Below, one piece after another: positions 18,078 to 26,898 of a DNA stretch of 64,000 nucleotides. The DNA comes from Sphingomonadaceae bacterium OTU29LAMAA1 (GTDB lineage Bacteria > Pseudomonadota > Alphaproteobacteria > Sphingomonadales > Sphingomonadaceae). The DNA lies in assembly GCA_024072375.1 (NCBI GenBank), contig CP099617.1, positions 1,530,001 through 1,594,000 of the forward strand, written 5' to 3'. The position numbers and the translations under genes are program-made. The stretch's first letter is position 1. Each line of letters starts with the position of its first letter. The notes below the pieces were generated by a model. That model was not told where the DNA came from. It searched no databases and saw only the letters and a list, made by a program, of their open reading frames with translations.

Positions 18078-19526
18078 ATGCGAAACCGCCCCGACAACCA
18101 CCTGTACTATGGCGACAACCTCGGCGTGCTCCGCGATCATATCGCCGACGCCAGCATCGACCTCGTCTACCTCGACCCACCGTTCAACTCGAACGCCAGC
18201 TACAACATCCTCTTCAAATCCCCCACCGGCACCGGCAGCGACGCGCAGATCGAGGCGTTCGAGGACACGTGGGCATGGAACGACACCGCCGAGGACGCTT
18301 TCGATCAGGTCCTGAAAAGCGGCAACCTGCGCGCCTCGGAACTGCTGCGCGCCATGCGCTCGTTCCTCGGCGAGAACGATATGATGGCCTATCTGGCCAT
18401 GATGGCGATCCGCCTCATCGAACTGCACCGCAAGCTGAAGCCTACCGGCAGCCTGTTCCTCCACTGCGATCCCACCGCCAGCCATTACCTCAAGCTGCTG
18501 CTCGATTCGGTGTTCGGCGCGCAGCGTTATCGCAACGAAATCGTGTGGTGCTACACCGGCCCCGGTTCCCCCGGCATGCGTCAGTTCATGCGCAAGCACG
18601 ACGTCATCTTCTGGTTCAACAAGGGCGACAACTGGACGTTCAACGCCGATGCCGTCCGCGTCGAACACAGCGCCAAGACGCGCGAGAATTACAAACCCGG
18701 CCTGATCGGATCGGGCTTCGTCGGCGCAGATCACCTGATCCATGAAAAGGGCAAGGTGCCGGAGGATTACTGGAATTACGCCATTGCCCCGCGGGGCAAG
18801 GAATACCTCGGCTATCCCACGCAAAAGCCGATCAAGCTCCTCGAACGCATCGTCGCTGCTGCGTCCAACGAAGGCGACGTCGTCCTCGACCCGTTCTGCG
18901 GCTGCGGCACCGCCGTCCATGCCGCGCAAAAGCTCGGTCGCCACTGGATCGGCATCGACGTCACCCACCTCGCCATCTCGCTGATCGAGAAGCGGATGCA
19001 GGCGGCCTTTCCCGACGCGTCCTTCACCGTCGAGGGCACGCCCAAGGACCTCGCCTCCGCCGACGACCTCGCGGCGCGCGACAAATACCAGTTCCAATGG
19101 TGGGCGGTGTCGATGGTCGACGCCGTCCCCTACGGCGGCAAGAAGAAGGGCGCGGACGGCGGGATCGACGGCCTCATCTACTTCAAGCCCGACGGCAAGC
19201 GCACCGAACGCGCGATCGTCTCCGTCAAGGGCGGCGACAATGTCGGCGTCACGATGATCCGCGACCTGCATTCCGCGATGATGCGCGCCGAGGCACCGAT
19301 CGGCATCTTCGTCACCCGCGCCACCCCGACCCAGCCGATGCTGAAGGCCGCCGCCGCAGTCGGCCGGTTCGAGGACGGCTTCGGCCGCACCTATCCCCGC
19401 CTCCAGATCCTGACCATCGCCGACCTGTTCGCCGGCAGGAAGCCCGACCTCCCCTACCCCGACCCCACCGCCGCCTTCCGCCGCGCGGCGCGCGAGGACA
19501 CGGGGAAACAGGGGTCTTTGTTATAG
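18078..19526 (+). CDS. Beta-class DNA methyltransferase with C-terminal Mrr-like nuclease domain
   Basis: The 482-residue protein has methylation motif IV (DPPFNSN, residues about 33-39) near the N-terminus and the SAM-binding motif I (DPFCGCGT, about 273-280) after it, the order of beta-class N4-cytosine/N6-adenine methyltransferases. The last 150 residues look like an Mrr/PD-(D/E)xK fold: WWAVSMVDA, KGADGGIDGLIYF, AIVSVKGG and a GIFVTRA strand. The Asp and Lys are present, but the middle acidic or Gln residue of the (D/E/Q)xK motif appears to be Ser, so cleavage is doubtful. No separate restriction or specificity gene is beside it. It lies 154 bases after the S9 peptidase. The recognition site is unknown. 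Confidence 0.85.
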   Translation: MRNRPDNHLYYGDNLGVLRDHIADASIDLVYLDPPFNSNASYNILFKSPTGTGSDAQIEAFEDTWAWNDTAEDAFDQVLKSGNLRASELLRAMRSFLGENDMMAYLAMMAIRLIELHRKLKPTGSLFLHCDPTASHYLKLLLDSVFGAQRYRNEIVWCYTGPGSPGMRQFMRKHDVIFWFNKGDNWTFNADAVRVEHSAKTRENYKPGLIGSGFVGADHLIHEKGKVPEDYWNYAIAPRGKEYLGYPTQKPIKLLERIVAAASNEGDVVLDPFCGCGTAVHAAQKLGRHWIGIDVTHLAISLIEKRMQAAFPDASFTVEGTPKDLASADDLAARDKYQFQWWAVSMVDAVPYGGKKKGADGGIDGLIYFKPDGKRTERAIVSVKGGDNVGVTMIRDLHSAMMRAEAPIGIFVTRATPTQPMLKAAAAVGRFEDGFGRTYPRLQILTIADLFAGRKPDLPYPDPTAAFRRAAREDTGKQGSLL

Positions 19527-19638
19527 GCGGGCAAGGCTGACGCGTGTCTGGTCTAGGTCAGTTACAGGTGTCTTGGCGATCATCGCCCAATCCCGGACGT
19601 AGAACGTCGGTATGGGTGAGCCAGTAAGCTGCCGTTCC

Positions 19639-19941
19639 TTAATGCCGGAAGCGTTGCTGCAACTTCTTCATCAGAGAGACGATGAGCGCAGCAGGGATGC
19701 CGCCAACGATGCATCCCGCCGCAACCCAAAGCGCGAGCATTACGAGCATAATCGCGAACATGCCGAGTTCTTGCCATGCCCCTATCTGCCATGGCTCCAT
19801 GAAGATCACGCCAAAGCTGTAGGATAGAATGAAAGGCGCTCGAAAGCCCGGACCGTTCTTTGATAAGACAGCCGCGCCGATGATCCAGCAGGCAGTAACT
19901 ACTGCAGCGAGCGGAAGCACGATGAGGCCGGAAAAGTCCAT
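19639..19941 (-). CDS. Hypothetical small membrane protein
   Basis: The 100-residue protein has three hydrophobic helices (FSGLIVLPLAAVVTACWIIGAAVL, FILSYSFGVIFMEPW and FAIMLVMLALWVAAGCIVGGI) and a basic C-terminal tail (MKKLQQRFRH). No family is recognised. The base composition of 19.6-20.5 kb is less GC-rich than its neighbours, so this gene and the next may be recent arrivals. Confidence 0.55.
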   Translation of the reverse strand: MDFSGLIVLPLAAVVTACWIIGAAVLSKNGPGFRAPFILSYSFGVIFMEPWQIGAWQELGMFAIMLVMLALWVAAGCIVGGIPAALIVSLMKKLQQRFRH

Positions 19942-20068
19942 TGGGTAGAGTTAGCGGCAGCTTTAACGATGATCCAGCCGCAAACCGGCCGGTCCGATTC
20001 CCACCCAAAAGCGGACATTCCGCTTACGCCCAATTGCAGACACTGCATGATTGTGCGAGCGTGTGTGG

Positions 20069-20530
20069 GTGAAGCTCCTGCTGCCTTTGGCGCTAGTTAC
20101 GATGGGCGCGGCTCCGGTCGACCATCCTCGCACCTACCTTCTTTCAATCGGGCGGATACCGCTGAAGGATACAGAGAGCATTGAGGCTTTTGCCATAAAG
20201 ACGTGGGGCGTCGAATTTAAATCAGTGTGCAGCATTCCGGGCGGCTGGCGGATCAAGGCCGGTAGTAGTGCCACGCCGAACGGCGACCTTGAGGGAGAAG
20301 GAAGCCAAGGCGCGACGTGGTTCAATACCGCCAGCCCCAAAGAGCTTCGTAACTTCGTTCTCGTTACTCTCTACGCGCCGGTGCAGCGTGCTGACATTGG
20401 TTCACCCGATAATGGTGTCCCGGCGACGTTCAAGGGAACCGCGACTGTTAGCACTGACAACGGTGATGTGCAGCGCACGCTTAGCTATCGAAACATCACC
20501 CTCGTTCCAGCACGTCGTTGTCCTATTTGA
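20069..20530 (+). CDS. Hypothetical secreted protein
   Basis: The predicted 153-residue product starts with a short hydrophobic leader (VKLLLPLALVTMGAAP) that looks like a signal peptide. A globular domain with two Cys follows (one in FKSVCSIPGGW, one in PARRCPI), which could form a disulphide in the periplasm. No family is recognised. The start is uncertain: GTG codons at 20063 and 20069 and a TTG at 20051 are in frame and none has a strong ribosome binding site. Composition is lower in GC than the flanking genes. Confidence 0.5.
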   Translation: MKLLLPLALVTMGAAPVDHPRTYLLSIGRIPLKDTESIEAFAIKTWGVEFKSVCSIPGGWRIKAGSSATPNGDLEGEGSQGATWFNTASPKELRNFVLVTLYAPVQRADIGSPDNGVPATFKGTATVSTDNGDVQRTLSYRNITLVPARRCPI

Positions 20531-21023
20531 TAGGTCCGGTTTCCACCAGAACAAGACATAGCTGCTCGACTTCCAGCCGAAACGCACCCGGTTACTCTTC
20601 CCCTCGCCGGGACCGGCCCCGCTGATCATCAACGCCGCGGTTCATAAACCGACGCAACGCCCCCGCACGAGCATTGATGCCGCCCGACAAACCCCTGTCC
20701 TACACGCTCCGAATCTGCCAGCGAGCCGCCACGACCGCTCTTTGAAAACCTGCATCCCCCTCCCGCCGCCGCTGCGCATGGCACGGCAATCCCCACGCCG
20801 GGGTTCGGCGTCATCGCAAGGATGCATTCCGACCCGGACGTACCGTAAAGTTCGGCAACTTCCCCGGCGCAGCCGACGTTGCGGAACCACCTCGCCGCTC
20901 CCATATCCACTCCACGCAGGCGGCGCGGTACGATGGCGGATCGCCAGCCCCGCCCGCATTGCTTCCCTTTTTCGGTGGCCTGCGCTAAGGGCGCGCCCGA
21001 TAGACGCGAACAGAGGTTGATTT
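20531..21023. other. 493-base gap before infA without a convincing gene
   Basis: I see no frame with protein-like composition plus start and ribosome binding site here. The stretch next to 20530 keeps a lower GC content and the right half returns to high GC, so the boundary between the two hypothetical genes and the infA block probably lies inside it. The infA promoter should be near the right end. Confidence 0.5.
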
Positions 21024-21269
21024 TTGGCCAAGGAAGAACTGCTCGAGATGCGCGGCCGCGTGGTGGAATTGCTCCCCAACGCGATGTTCCGGGTCCAGCT
21101 CGAAAACGATCACGAGATTCTCGGCCACACCGCCGGCAAGATGCGCAAGAACCGCATCCGCGTGCTGGTGGGTGACGAAGTGCTGGTCGAACTCACCCCC
21201 TACGATCTGACCAAGGGGCGGATCACCTACCGCTTCATGCCCGGCCGCGGCGGCCCCGGCCCGCAATAA
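21024..21269 (+). CDS. infA: Translation initiation factor IF-1
   Basis: The 81-residue S1-type OB-fold protein matches IF-1: [26 protein letters not shown], then [29 protein letters not shown] and KGRITYR. Alphaproteobacterial IF-1 typically extends at the C-terminus, here [11 protein letters not shown]. The start is TTG at 21024, 17 bases upstream of the first possible GAA-rich codons; no ATG precedes the conserved sequence, so TTG is forced. maf follows after 17 bases. Confidence 0.95.
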   Translation: MAKEELLEMRGRVVELLPNAMFRVQLENDHEILGHTAGKMRKNRIRVLVGDEVLVELTPYDLTKGRITYRFMPGRGGPGPQ

Positions 21270-21286
21270 GCAGCCGCGCGGCACCC

Positions 21287-21856
21287 ATGCCGCTGGTTCT
21301 CGCCTCCTCCTCGCCGCGCCGGCGCGACCTGCTGGCGCGCCTCGGCTGCGCGCCCGATCGTATCGTCTCGCCGGCGATCGACGAGACGCCGCGCCGGGCG
21401 GAGCCACCGCGCGTCTATGCCTTGCGCCTCGCGGTGGAAAAGGCACGGGCGGTCGATCGCGCTGCGGATGAGGCGGTCATCGCCGGCGATACGACGATCG
21501 CACTCGGCCGCCAGATCCTGCCACCGGCCGAGACGGAGGCGATCCAGCGCGATCTGCTGACGCGCCTCTCCGGCCGCCGCCACCACGCGCTGTCCGCGGT
21601 TTGCGTCATCGCCGCGGACGGCACCGAGCGCACCCGCCTTTCCGATACGATCGTCGCCTTTCGCCCGCTTTCTCCTGCCGAGATCGACGCCTATATCGCC
21701 TGCGGCGAAGGGCTGGGAAAAGCCGGCGGCTATGCGATCCAGGGCCGGGCCGAGGCGTTCGTTCGCTTCATCCACGGCAGTCATTCGGGCGTCATCGGCC
21801 TGCCGTTGACCGAGACGCGCGCGCTGCTCCGTGCCGCCGGACTGCCGCTTGCCTGA
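21287..21856 (+). CDS. maf: Maf-like nucleotide pyrophosphatase
   Basis: The 189-residue protein hydrolyses non-canonical or pyrimidine nucleoside triphosphates. It shows LVLASSSPRRRDLLARLG at the N-terminus, DETPRRAEPP, IAGDTTIALG, LSGRRHHALSAV, and GKAGGYAIQGRAEAFV with HGSHSGVIGLPLTET. The length fits. It overlaps the start of the following RNase gene, so infA-maf-RNase-yacG probably form one transcription unit. Confidence 0.93.
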   Translation: MPLVLASSSPRRRDLLARLGCAPDRIVSPAIDETPRRAEPPRVYALRLAVEKARAVDRAADEAVIAGDTTIALGRQILPPAETEAIQRDLLTRLSGRRHHALSAVCVIAADGTERTRLSDTIVAFRPLSPAEIDAYIACGEGLGKAGGYAIQGRAEAFVRFIHGSHSGVIGLPLTETRALLRAAGLPLA

Positions 21857-22790
21857 ATGGATTTACGAGGCCGGGATCGGCGAATGCCGCGCCGCGCTGA
21901 TCGATGACGGCCAGATCGTCGAGGCTGCGATCGAGCTCCCCTGCCCCTTGCGGCTCGGCACGGTCGCATCGGCCCGTCTGGTCGAACTGACCGCGGGCGG
22001 CATGGGCCGCCTCGACATCGGCGGCGAAGAGGCGGTGATCCCCCGCATCCCCGCCGGCATCACCAAGGGCGCGGCACTGACCGTCGAGATCGTCCGCGAG
22101 GCGATACCGGAACCCGGCCGCCCCAAGCCACCGCGCGCGATCGGCACCGACGCCATCCCGGCGCCCGGTCCCGACCTGCTCACCCGCCTGCACGCCAGCG
22201 GCCATCGCGTCCGCATCCTGCGCGCCCACGAACCCGACGCGCTCGAAGCGGCCGGCTGGTCCGAACTGCTGGAAGAGGCCGCTGGCGGGGCGATCGTCTT
22301 TCCGCTCGGTGCGCTGCGGATGTCGCCGACGCCGGCGATGACGCTGTTCGACGTCGATGGTCCGCCGCCGCTCGACCCGCTTGCCGTCGCCGCCGCCCGT
22401 GCCGTGGCCCACGCGATCCGCCGACACGCGATCGGCGGGTCGATCGGCGTGGATTTTCCGACCCTCGCCAACAAGGCCGGGCGTCAGGCGGTTGCGGAGG
22501 CGATCGACGCCGCCCTGCCGCAGCCGTTCGAACGGACCGCCGTCAACGGATTCGGCTTTCTCCAGATCGTCCGGGCCCGGCCCCGCGCGTCGCTGCCGGA
22601 ACTGCTGCGCGCCGACCCGGCCGCGGCGGCGGCACGCGCGACGCTGCGCCGGCTGGAGCGAGAGCCGCCCGGCAGCCCGCTGCGCCATCGGTTGCCGCCC
22701 GCAGTCCATGCCCGCCTGACGGCCCGGCCGGACTGGCTGGCGGAGCTCGCCCGGCGGACCGGCGTCACCCATCAACTGGACTGCGCATGA
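21849..22790 (+). CDS. Ribonuclease E/G family protein (short sphingomonad form)
   Basis: The 313-residue protein begins LPEWIYEAGIGECRAALIDDG. It keeps parts of the RNase E/G catalytic core, such as GGSIGVDFPTLANKAGRQAVAEAIDAAL (DNase I-like subdomain, with the metal-binding Asp) and GFGFLQIVRAR. It is much shorter than RNase G (about 490) because the central S1/5'-sensor parts are reduced. I choose TTG at 21849, which overlaps the maf stop; a GTG at 21831 is also in frame. Its position between maf and yacG is the conserved sphingomonad order. Confidence 0.8.
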   Translation: MPEWIYEAGIGECRAALIDDGQIVEAAIELPCPLRLGTVASARLVELTAGGMGRLDIGGEEAVIPRIPAGITKGAALTVEIVREAIPEPGRPKPPRAIGTDAIPAPGPDLLTRLHASGHRVRILRAHEPDALEAAGWSELLEEAAGGAIVFPLGALRMSPTPAMTLFDVDGPPPLDPLAVAAARAVAHAIRRHAIGGSIGVDFPTLANKAGRQAVAEAIDAALPQPFERTAVNGFGFLQIVRARPRASLPELLRADPAAAAARATLRRLEREPPGSPLRHRLPPAVHARLTARPDWLAELARRTGVTHQLDCA

Positions 22791-22960
22791 CACCCAAGCC
22801 CTGCCCGATCTGCCGCAAACCCGCGACACCCGACCACACGCCCTTCTGCTCGCGCGGCTGCCGCGATCGCGACCTTCTGCAATGGCTGAGCGAAGGATAT
22901 CGCGTGCCGATGAAGGAAGAAGAGCAAGACGGGCTGGACAGCGACGATCGGGCTGACTAA
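22787..22960 (+). CDS. yacG: DNA gyrase inhibitor YacG
   Basis: The 57-residue zinc protein has the four Cys ligands as CPICRKP and FCSRGCRDRDL, followed by the LLQWLSEGYRVP motif found in all YacG proteins and an acidic tail (EEEQDGLDSDD). YacG binds GyrB and inhibits gyrase. The ATG overlaps the RNase stop (ATGA). Confidence 0.93.
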   Translation: MTPKPCPICRKPATPDHTPFCSRGCRDRDLLQWLSEGYRVPMKEEEQDGLDSDDRAD

Positions 22961-23000
22961 AGGCGCGCTTCCGAACGCGGCGATGCCCGCGCTCCACCCT

Positions 23001-23076
23001 GCCCGGGTAGCTCAGTTGGTAGAGCATGCGACTGAAAATCGCAGTGTCGGCGGTTCGAATCCGTCCCCGGGCACCA
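23001..23076 (+). tRNA. tRNA-Phe (GAA)
   Basis: The 76-base cloverleaf has an acceptor stem GCCCGGG / CCCGGGC, the D arm GCTCAGTTGGTAGAGC, the anticodon stem TGCGA / TCGCA around loop CTGAAAA with anticodon GAA, and the T arm GGCGGTTCGAATCCGTC. The CCA end is encoded. It lies 40 bases after yacG and marks the boundary between the core-like and accessory parts of the window. Confidence 0.97.
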
Positions 23077-23280
23077 CCTGTCCCATAATGATTAATCGCG
23101 CACGCTAGCGAGATTGATGTGCACGCTTACGCAGTGCAGGTGCACGCTAAGGCGCCAGCTCAGGCAGAAGCACCTCGGATTTTGAGCGCAACCTACCTTC
23201 GAACGGGTATGATGACGGCTTGAGTGGTGTCACTCCTCGCTGATCCACGTAGCTGGAGATTTGAGAAAGTGACTGACCGC

Positions 23281-23430
23281 ATGAACCAGGAACAAGATAA
23301 TACCTGTCAGGACGACGCTTTGGACGAGGCCCTGGACGAGACGTTCCCGGCCAGCGATCCTATTTCGATCAGTCGATCGCCCAGGGATCAAGGCGGATAC
23401 GAAAATACATCAGGTCGTTTCTTCGAGTGA
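23281..23430 (+). CDS. Small acidic protein with a DEALDETFPASDP motif
   Basis: The 49-residue product is strongly acidic, with two DEALDE repeats leading into TFPASDPISISRSP. I recognise this pattern as recurring in small uncharacterised alphaproteobacterial proteins, where it appears conserved; the function is unknown. The ATG at 23281 follows a GAAAGTGACTG stretch with only a weak ribosome binding site. It stands alone behind the tRNA. Confidence 0.6.
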   Translation: MNQEQDNTCQDDALDEALDETFPASDPISISRSPRDQGGYENTSGRFFE

Positions 23431-23619
23431 CAGAACGACGGTGGCGGCCTTGGCGAAGGCAGCCGCCACACAGCATACGACAGTGGCACGATCACGCCAT
23501 CTGGGCGGCCGCCTTAGCCCCTCGGATCTTTTCAGCGCCCATCCGATCTCGCACACTCATCCGCAGTAGGAATAGCAACCTAGTTTGGGAGATTTACCGC
23601 TCCATCGTTCTTGAACGAT

Positions 23620-24192
23620 CTACGCCGCTGGCGGTCGCGTATTGAGTATCGAGAAGTTGCCGACGGCATGAACCGTCAGGGCACCGTGCCGGTCGACCAC
23701 CTCCCCCGAGACGTAGACGGTGCGACGACCGACGTTCAGCACACGACCCGTAGCCGTCACGGGCGTGTTTCGGGCGTCTATCGATCGGATGTAGGTCAGC
23801 GTGAGGTCCAGGGTCACTACCGCGCTTCCGACCGGCAGCATGGTGTGCGCTGCAGCGCCCATCGCCGTGTCGAGCATCGTCGCGGCGACTCCGCCATGGA
23901 GCATGCGCAACGTGTTCTCGAGCGAGGCCTCGTAATCAAGCCTCATCGCGATCTCGCCTGGTTCGGCGACGACGCATCGGAAGCCGATCGCGCGAGCCAT
24001 CGGCGGGGCTGGCAGCGTCCCGTCGCGTATTCCCCGCATGATCTCCAGCCCGGACAGCCCAGCCGTCAGCGGACCGGCCATTGCCGCATCATGCCACTGA
24101 ACGGTCCGCTCGCGGAGTGCGTCGGCGGGAATGGGGAATTCGACGAACGGCGACAGCCGGGCACCTTCGTCGTCGCTGGTCGACGAAATCAC
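23620..24192 (-). CDS. PaaI-family hotdog thioesterase
   Basis: The 190-residue protein is a single hotdog domain with the signature LRMLHGGVAATMLDTAMGAA and the strand motif VVTLDLTLTYIRSI. It probably hydrolyses acyl-CoA or aryl-CoA thioesters. I choose the GTG at 24192 because it overlaps the stop of the upstream gene in a GTGA arrangement with AGAGG before it; a longer ATG start at 24258 would run deep into that gene. The last residues (NTRPPAA) are divergent. Confidence 0.8.
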   Translation of the reverse strand: MISSTSDDEGARLSPFVEFPIPADALRERTVQWHDAAMAGPLTAGLSGLEIMRGIRDGTLPAPPMARAIGFRCVVAEPGEIAMRLDYEASLENTLRMLHGGVAATMLDTAMGAAAHTMLPVGSAVVTLDLTLTYIRSIDARNTPVTATGRVLNVGRRTVYVSGEVVDRHGALTVHAVGNFSILNTRPPAA

Positions 24193-24500
24193 CGCGCCTC
24201 TCGCCAACCCTTGGCCTCCTGGACCTCGGCTCTCCCGTGCCGGCGATCGTACAGGCACAGATAGCTTCCCTTCACCCCTCGCAGACCTTTTTGCGGAAAC
24301 TCGCCGGTTACAAGCACCGCGACCTGCCCGATACTGTCGCTGAACACGAGGGGAGCCGACGTGGACGGATGAAGAAGTCGGCTCTCGGCGGAGCAGCGCG
24401 CCTTGGCCTCGGCTGCGAGCTTGGACCAGGCACTGGTCGAAGAAGCATTCCCGGCGCCGGGCATCAGCAGCAGGAGGGGGAGCAGCGCGCGCTTGATCAT
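24189..24500 (-). CDS. Hypothetical small secreted protein
   Basis: The 103-residue product has a signal peptide (MIKRALLPLLLLMPGAGNAS) and a small domain with two Cys (AEAKARCSAESRLL and SYLCLYDRR). No family is recognised. It precedes the thioesterase with a GTGA overlap, so the two form an operon. A near match to the TAC-N4-GTA element (CATACCGAAGTT, read on the minus strand from about 24585) lies about 80 bases upstream. Confidence 0.6.
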   Translation of the reverse strand: MIKRALLPLLLLMPGAGNASSTSAWSKLAAEAKARCSAESRLLHPSTSAPLVFSDSIGQVAVLVTGEFPQKGLRGVKGSYLCLYDRRHGRAEVQEAKGWREAR

Positions 24501-24628
24501 CAGGTTCGTCTTTCCGGGTTGCGGTCCTTCATCGAATAGTCTTCTCCTCCCCCGCTCAAGATCGCGACAGCCCAACTTCGGTATGGGGGCCGCCGATCCG
24601 GCTTCCCTGATTCTGCAGGACCAGGTGA

Positions 24629-26767
24629 CTAGCCTGCCCGAGCTCCGGCCGTATGCGGCAGCGTGAGGACGAACCTTGCCCCCCGCGGGAGGGGGAGCGT
24701 GGCGATCGATCCACCGTGCGACTCCGCGATCGAGCGGCATACCGCCAGGCCGATGCCCATTCCGCGTGGCTTGGTCGTGTAGAAGGAGTCGAAGAGTCGC
24801 TCCCGAGCTTCAGGCGCTATACCCGGCCCGGTGTCGTCGACCGTCAGCATGACCATGTCGCCGTCTCGTCTTGTTGCGATCTCGATCTGCCTCTCGTCCT
24901 CCGGCAGGTCCTGCATGGCCTGTATTGCGTTGAGCACGAGATTGACCACCACCTGCTGAAGCTGGACGCGATCTCCGCAGGTGGAAGGCAGATGCTGCTC
25001 GAAGCGCAGTATGAGCTGGACCTGTCCCTGCTTCAGCTCGTGTCGCAAGAATGGCAGAGCTTCAGACACCATGGCGTCGAGCGAGAGCGGCTGTCGCTCC
25101 GGCGTGATCGGCGCGACGACGGATCGGATCCGCGTCACGATCTCGGTGGCGCGGTTGGCCGCTCCGAGCGTGTGCTCGGCGAGCGAGCGGAGTAGCACCG
25201 GCCTGGACGCGTCCTTCTCCAGGACGCGAAGCGTCGTGCTGGAGTTCGTGATGATGGCCGAGAGCGGCTGACTGATCTCGTGGGCGACGGAAGCCGCCAG
25301 CTCGCCGAGGGTTGCGATCCGGGACGCGTGGGCGAACTCGGACCGAACGAGTTCGAGCCTCTGCTGAGCCTCTATCCGATCGCTGATGTCGACCACGCCG
25401 CACAGTACAGGTTGGTCCGATCGACGCTCCGGCTCCGCCCAGAGCGTGATGTTCACGTCGACCTCGCTCCCGTCCGGCCGACGGATACGGTTGTCCTCAG
25501 GCGGGATCAGCCGCTTTTGGTAGCGCCCGTTAACCGCACGCGCGACGATGCTCCACGTTTCTGGCGGCCAGATCCAGCCGACCCCCTTCGCTCTGACGTG
25601 TTTTCTTTCCAGGCCGAAAATCTGGAGAGCTCTGTCGTTGATCGCGCCCACACGCATGGCGTCGATCATCTCCTGCATTCGTTCGGCATGCCCCATCAGG
25701 TGCCAGCCGAGTTCGACAACGCCTTCAGCTCGGTAGCGCGCGATCAGCCGGTCGGCGTCCGAGAAGTCGTATTCCAGCAGACCTATCGACATGGCGTCGA
25801 AGAGCTTCCTGAACTTCTCCTCGCTCCGCTGCAGCTCTGCGAAAGCCCGCTTCTGCTCGCGGAGGTCAACCACACCTACGACCATCACTCCGCGCTTCGC
25901 GCTTTCGGGCGACCAGGCCACAGTGAAAAGGGCGTCGATCAGGCTGCCATCGAGCGCGCGCAGCCTCGTCTCGCACACGAAGTCAGGCTGCTTGTCCATG
26001 ACTGCCACCAGTGCGCCGACATAGTCTGGGATGCTTTCATCAGGCCACAGCCGACTGCTTCGCCGGCCGCACAGCTCCGCCCCCTCGGTCGCACCGAAGA
26101 GCCTTACGCTGGCAGCGTTGACGTCGACGACCTTCTCGAGATCCATAAGGGCGCGCACCCGGCGGGGATCGCCCAGCAGATGCGCTTTCAGATCAGTGAC
26201 GCCGCTGTCGCGCATCCTTTTCAGCTCGGCTCCGACCATGCGGAAGTCGGTCTCGAAGAAGCTGACTGCCAACGCCTGGAAGAGATTCTCGAACCGGTGC
26301 GTCGCGGATCGAACTTGGCGTCGAAGCTGCTCCAGCTCGCACGCGGTTCGCGCCGTCTCGACGATCTCGCAGAGAAGTCCCTCCTGGTCGCGGCGAGCTT
26401 TCCAGCGGACCTGCAGCAGCGTCGGCCCGACCACTGTTGGGCGGATCACCTCGCCGATCCAGCTTTCGCCCCCGTCCAAGCGCGACCGCCATTCGGCCTC
26501 GGCATCCCCGAAAAGTTCACGCGCATCTCGACCGAGCGCCGTCCCACGCGCATAGCCGTAGAGCTCCTCCGACGCGCGGTTCCAACCGACGATCTTTCCA
26601 TCGGCACCGATACGGACGACGCTGTCGCCAAGCAGATCGTACGGATCGGCAGGACACCCCGGCTGCCCGACAGCCCGGATGCCGGAAGCCTGTTCTTCAA
26701 GGCCTTCGCTCTGTAGCAACCGTTCGACTTCATCCCAGAGGCGCACGCCGCTACGTGCTGCAATCAT
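24629..26767 (-). CDS. PAS-domain sensor histidine kinase 1
   Basis: The 712-residue cytoplasmic kinase has no membrane helix. A standard PAS domain (about 42-140) is followed by two copies of a variant PAS module (about 158-305 and 318-465). In these a helical insert ending (D/N)...G-V precedes the (V/I)-N-x-(A/R) strand. The HisKA domain has His496 in SVAHEISQPL, then the ATPase N-box (LVLNAIQAM), DTGPGIAP and GMGIGLAVC. The H-box resembles the FixL/DctB type with ISQP instead of NQP. GGAGG lies 7 bases before the ATG. It is divergent from a single-domain receiver at 26899, with a TAC-N4-GTA palindrome in the shared gap. Confidence 0.9.
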   Translation of the reverse strand: MIAARSGVRLWDEVERLLQSEGLEEQASGIRAVGQPGCPADPYDLLGDSVVRIGADGKIVGWNRASEELYGYARGTALGRDARELFGDAEAEWRSRLDGGESWIGEVIRPTVVGPTLLQVRWKARRDQEGLLCEIVETARTACELEQLRRQVRSATHRFENLFQALAVSFFETDFRMVGAELKRMRDSGVTDLKAHLLGDPRRVRALMDLEKVVDVNAASVRLFGATEGAELCGRRSSRLWPDESIPDYVGALVAVMDKQPDFVCETRLRALDGSLIDALFTVAWSPESAKRGVMVVGVVDLREQKRAFAELQRSEEKFRKLFDAMSIGLLEYDFSDADRLIARYRAEGVVELGWHLMGHAERMQEMIDAMRVGAINDRALQIFGLERKHVRAKGVGWIWPPETWSIVARAVNGRYQKRLIPPEDNRIRRPDGSEVDVNITLWAEPERRSDQPVLCGVVDISDRIEAQQRLELVRSEFAHASRIATLGELAASVAHEISQPLSAIITNSSTTLRVLEKDASRPVLLRSLAEHTLGAANRATEIVTRIRSVVAPITPERQPLSLDAMVSEALPFLRHELKQGQVQLILRFEQHLPSTCGDRVQLQQVVVNLVLNAIQAMQDLPEDERQIEIATRRDGDMVMLTVDDTGPGIAPEARERLFDSFYTTKPRGMGIGLAVCRSIAESHGGSIATLPLPRGARFVLTLPHTAGARAG

Positions 26768-26820
26768 CTCCTACCTCCGCCTACCTGGAATTCACATCGC
26801 TACTTCGACCATCGACCACG

Positions 26821-26830
26821 TACCTCGGTA
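26821..26830. promoter_or_regulatory. TAC-N4-GTA palindrome, site 1
   Basis: TACCTCGGTA is a perfect 10-base palindrome in the divergent gap between kinase 1 (start 26767) and the receiver gene (start 26899). Read on the minus strand it is CATACCGAGGTAC. It is one of six intergenic sites of this form in the accessory region and a candidate operator for the FixJ-type regulator at 30469. Confidence 0.45.
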
Positions 26831-26898
26831 TGCTTGTGGAAGCAGGATGCGCCGTCTAGTTCTCGGGACGGTGTAGTCGCGGCGGAAGGATTGCTGAC

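Noticed and set aside
16256-18097. Long minus-strand open frame under the S9 peptidase
   Set aside because: The plus strand has a signal peptide and a full Ser-Asp-His triad. The antisense product has no domain pattern.
23001-23300. tRNA-Phe as the attachment site of a genomic island covering the accessory region
   Set aside because: No integrase is near the tRNA, the tRNA is complete with CCA, and I could not find a second copy of its 3' end downstream. The composition change alone is not enough.
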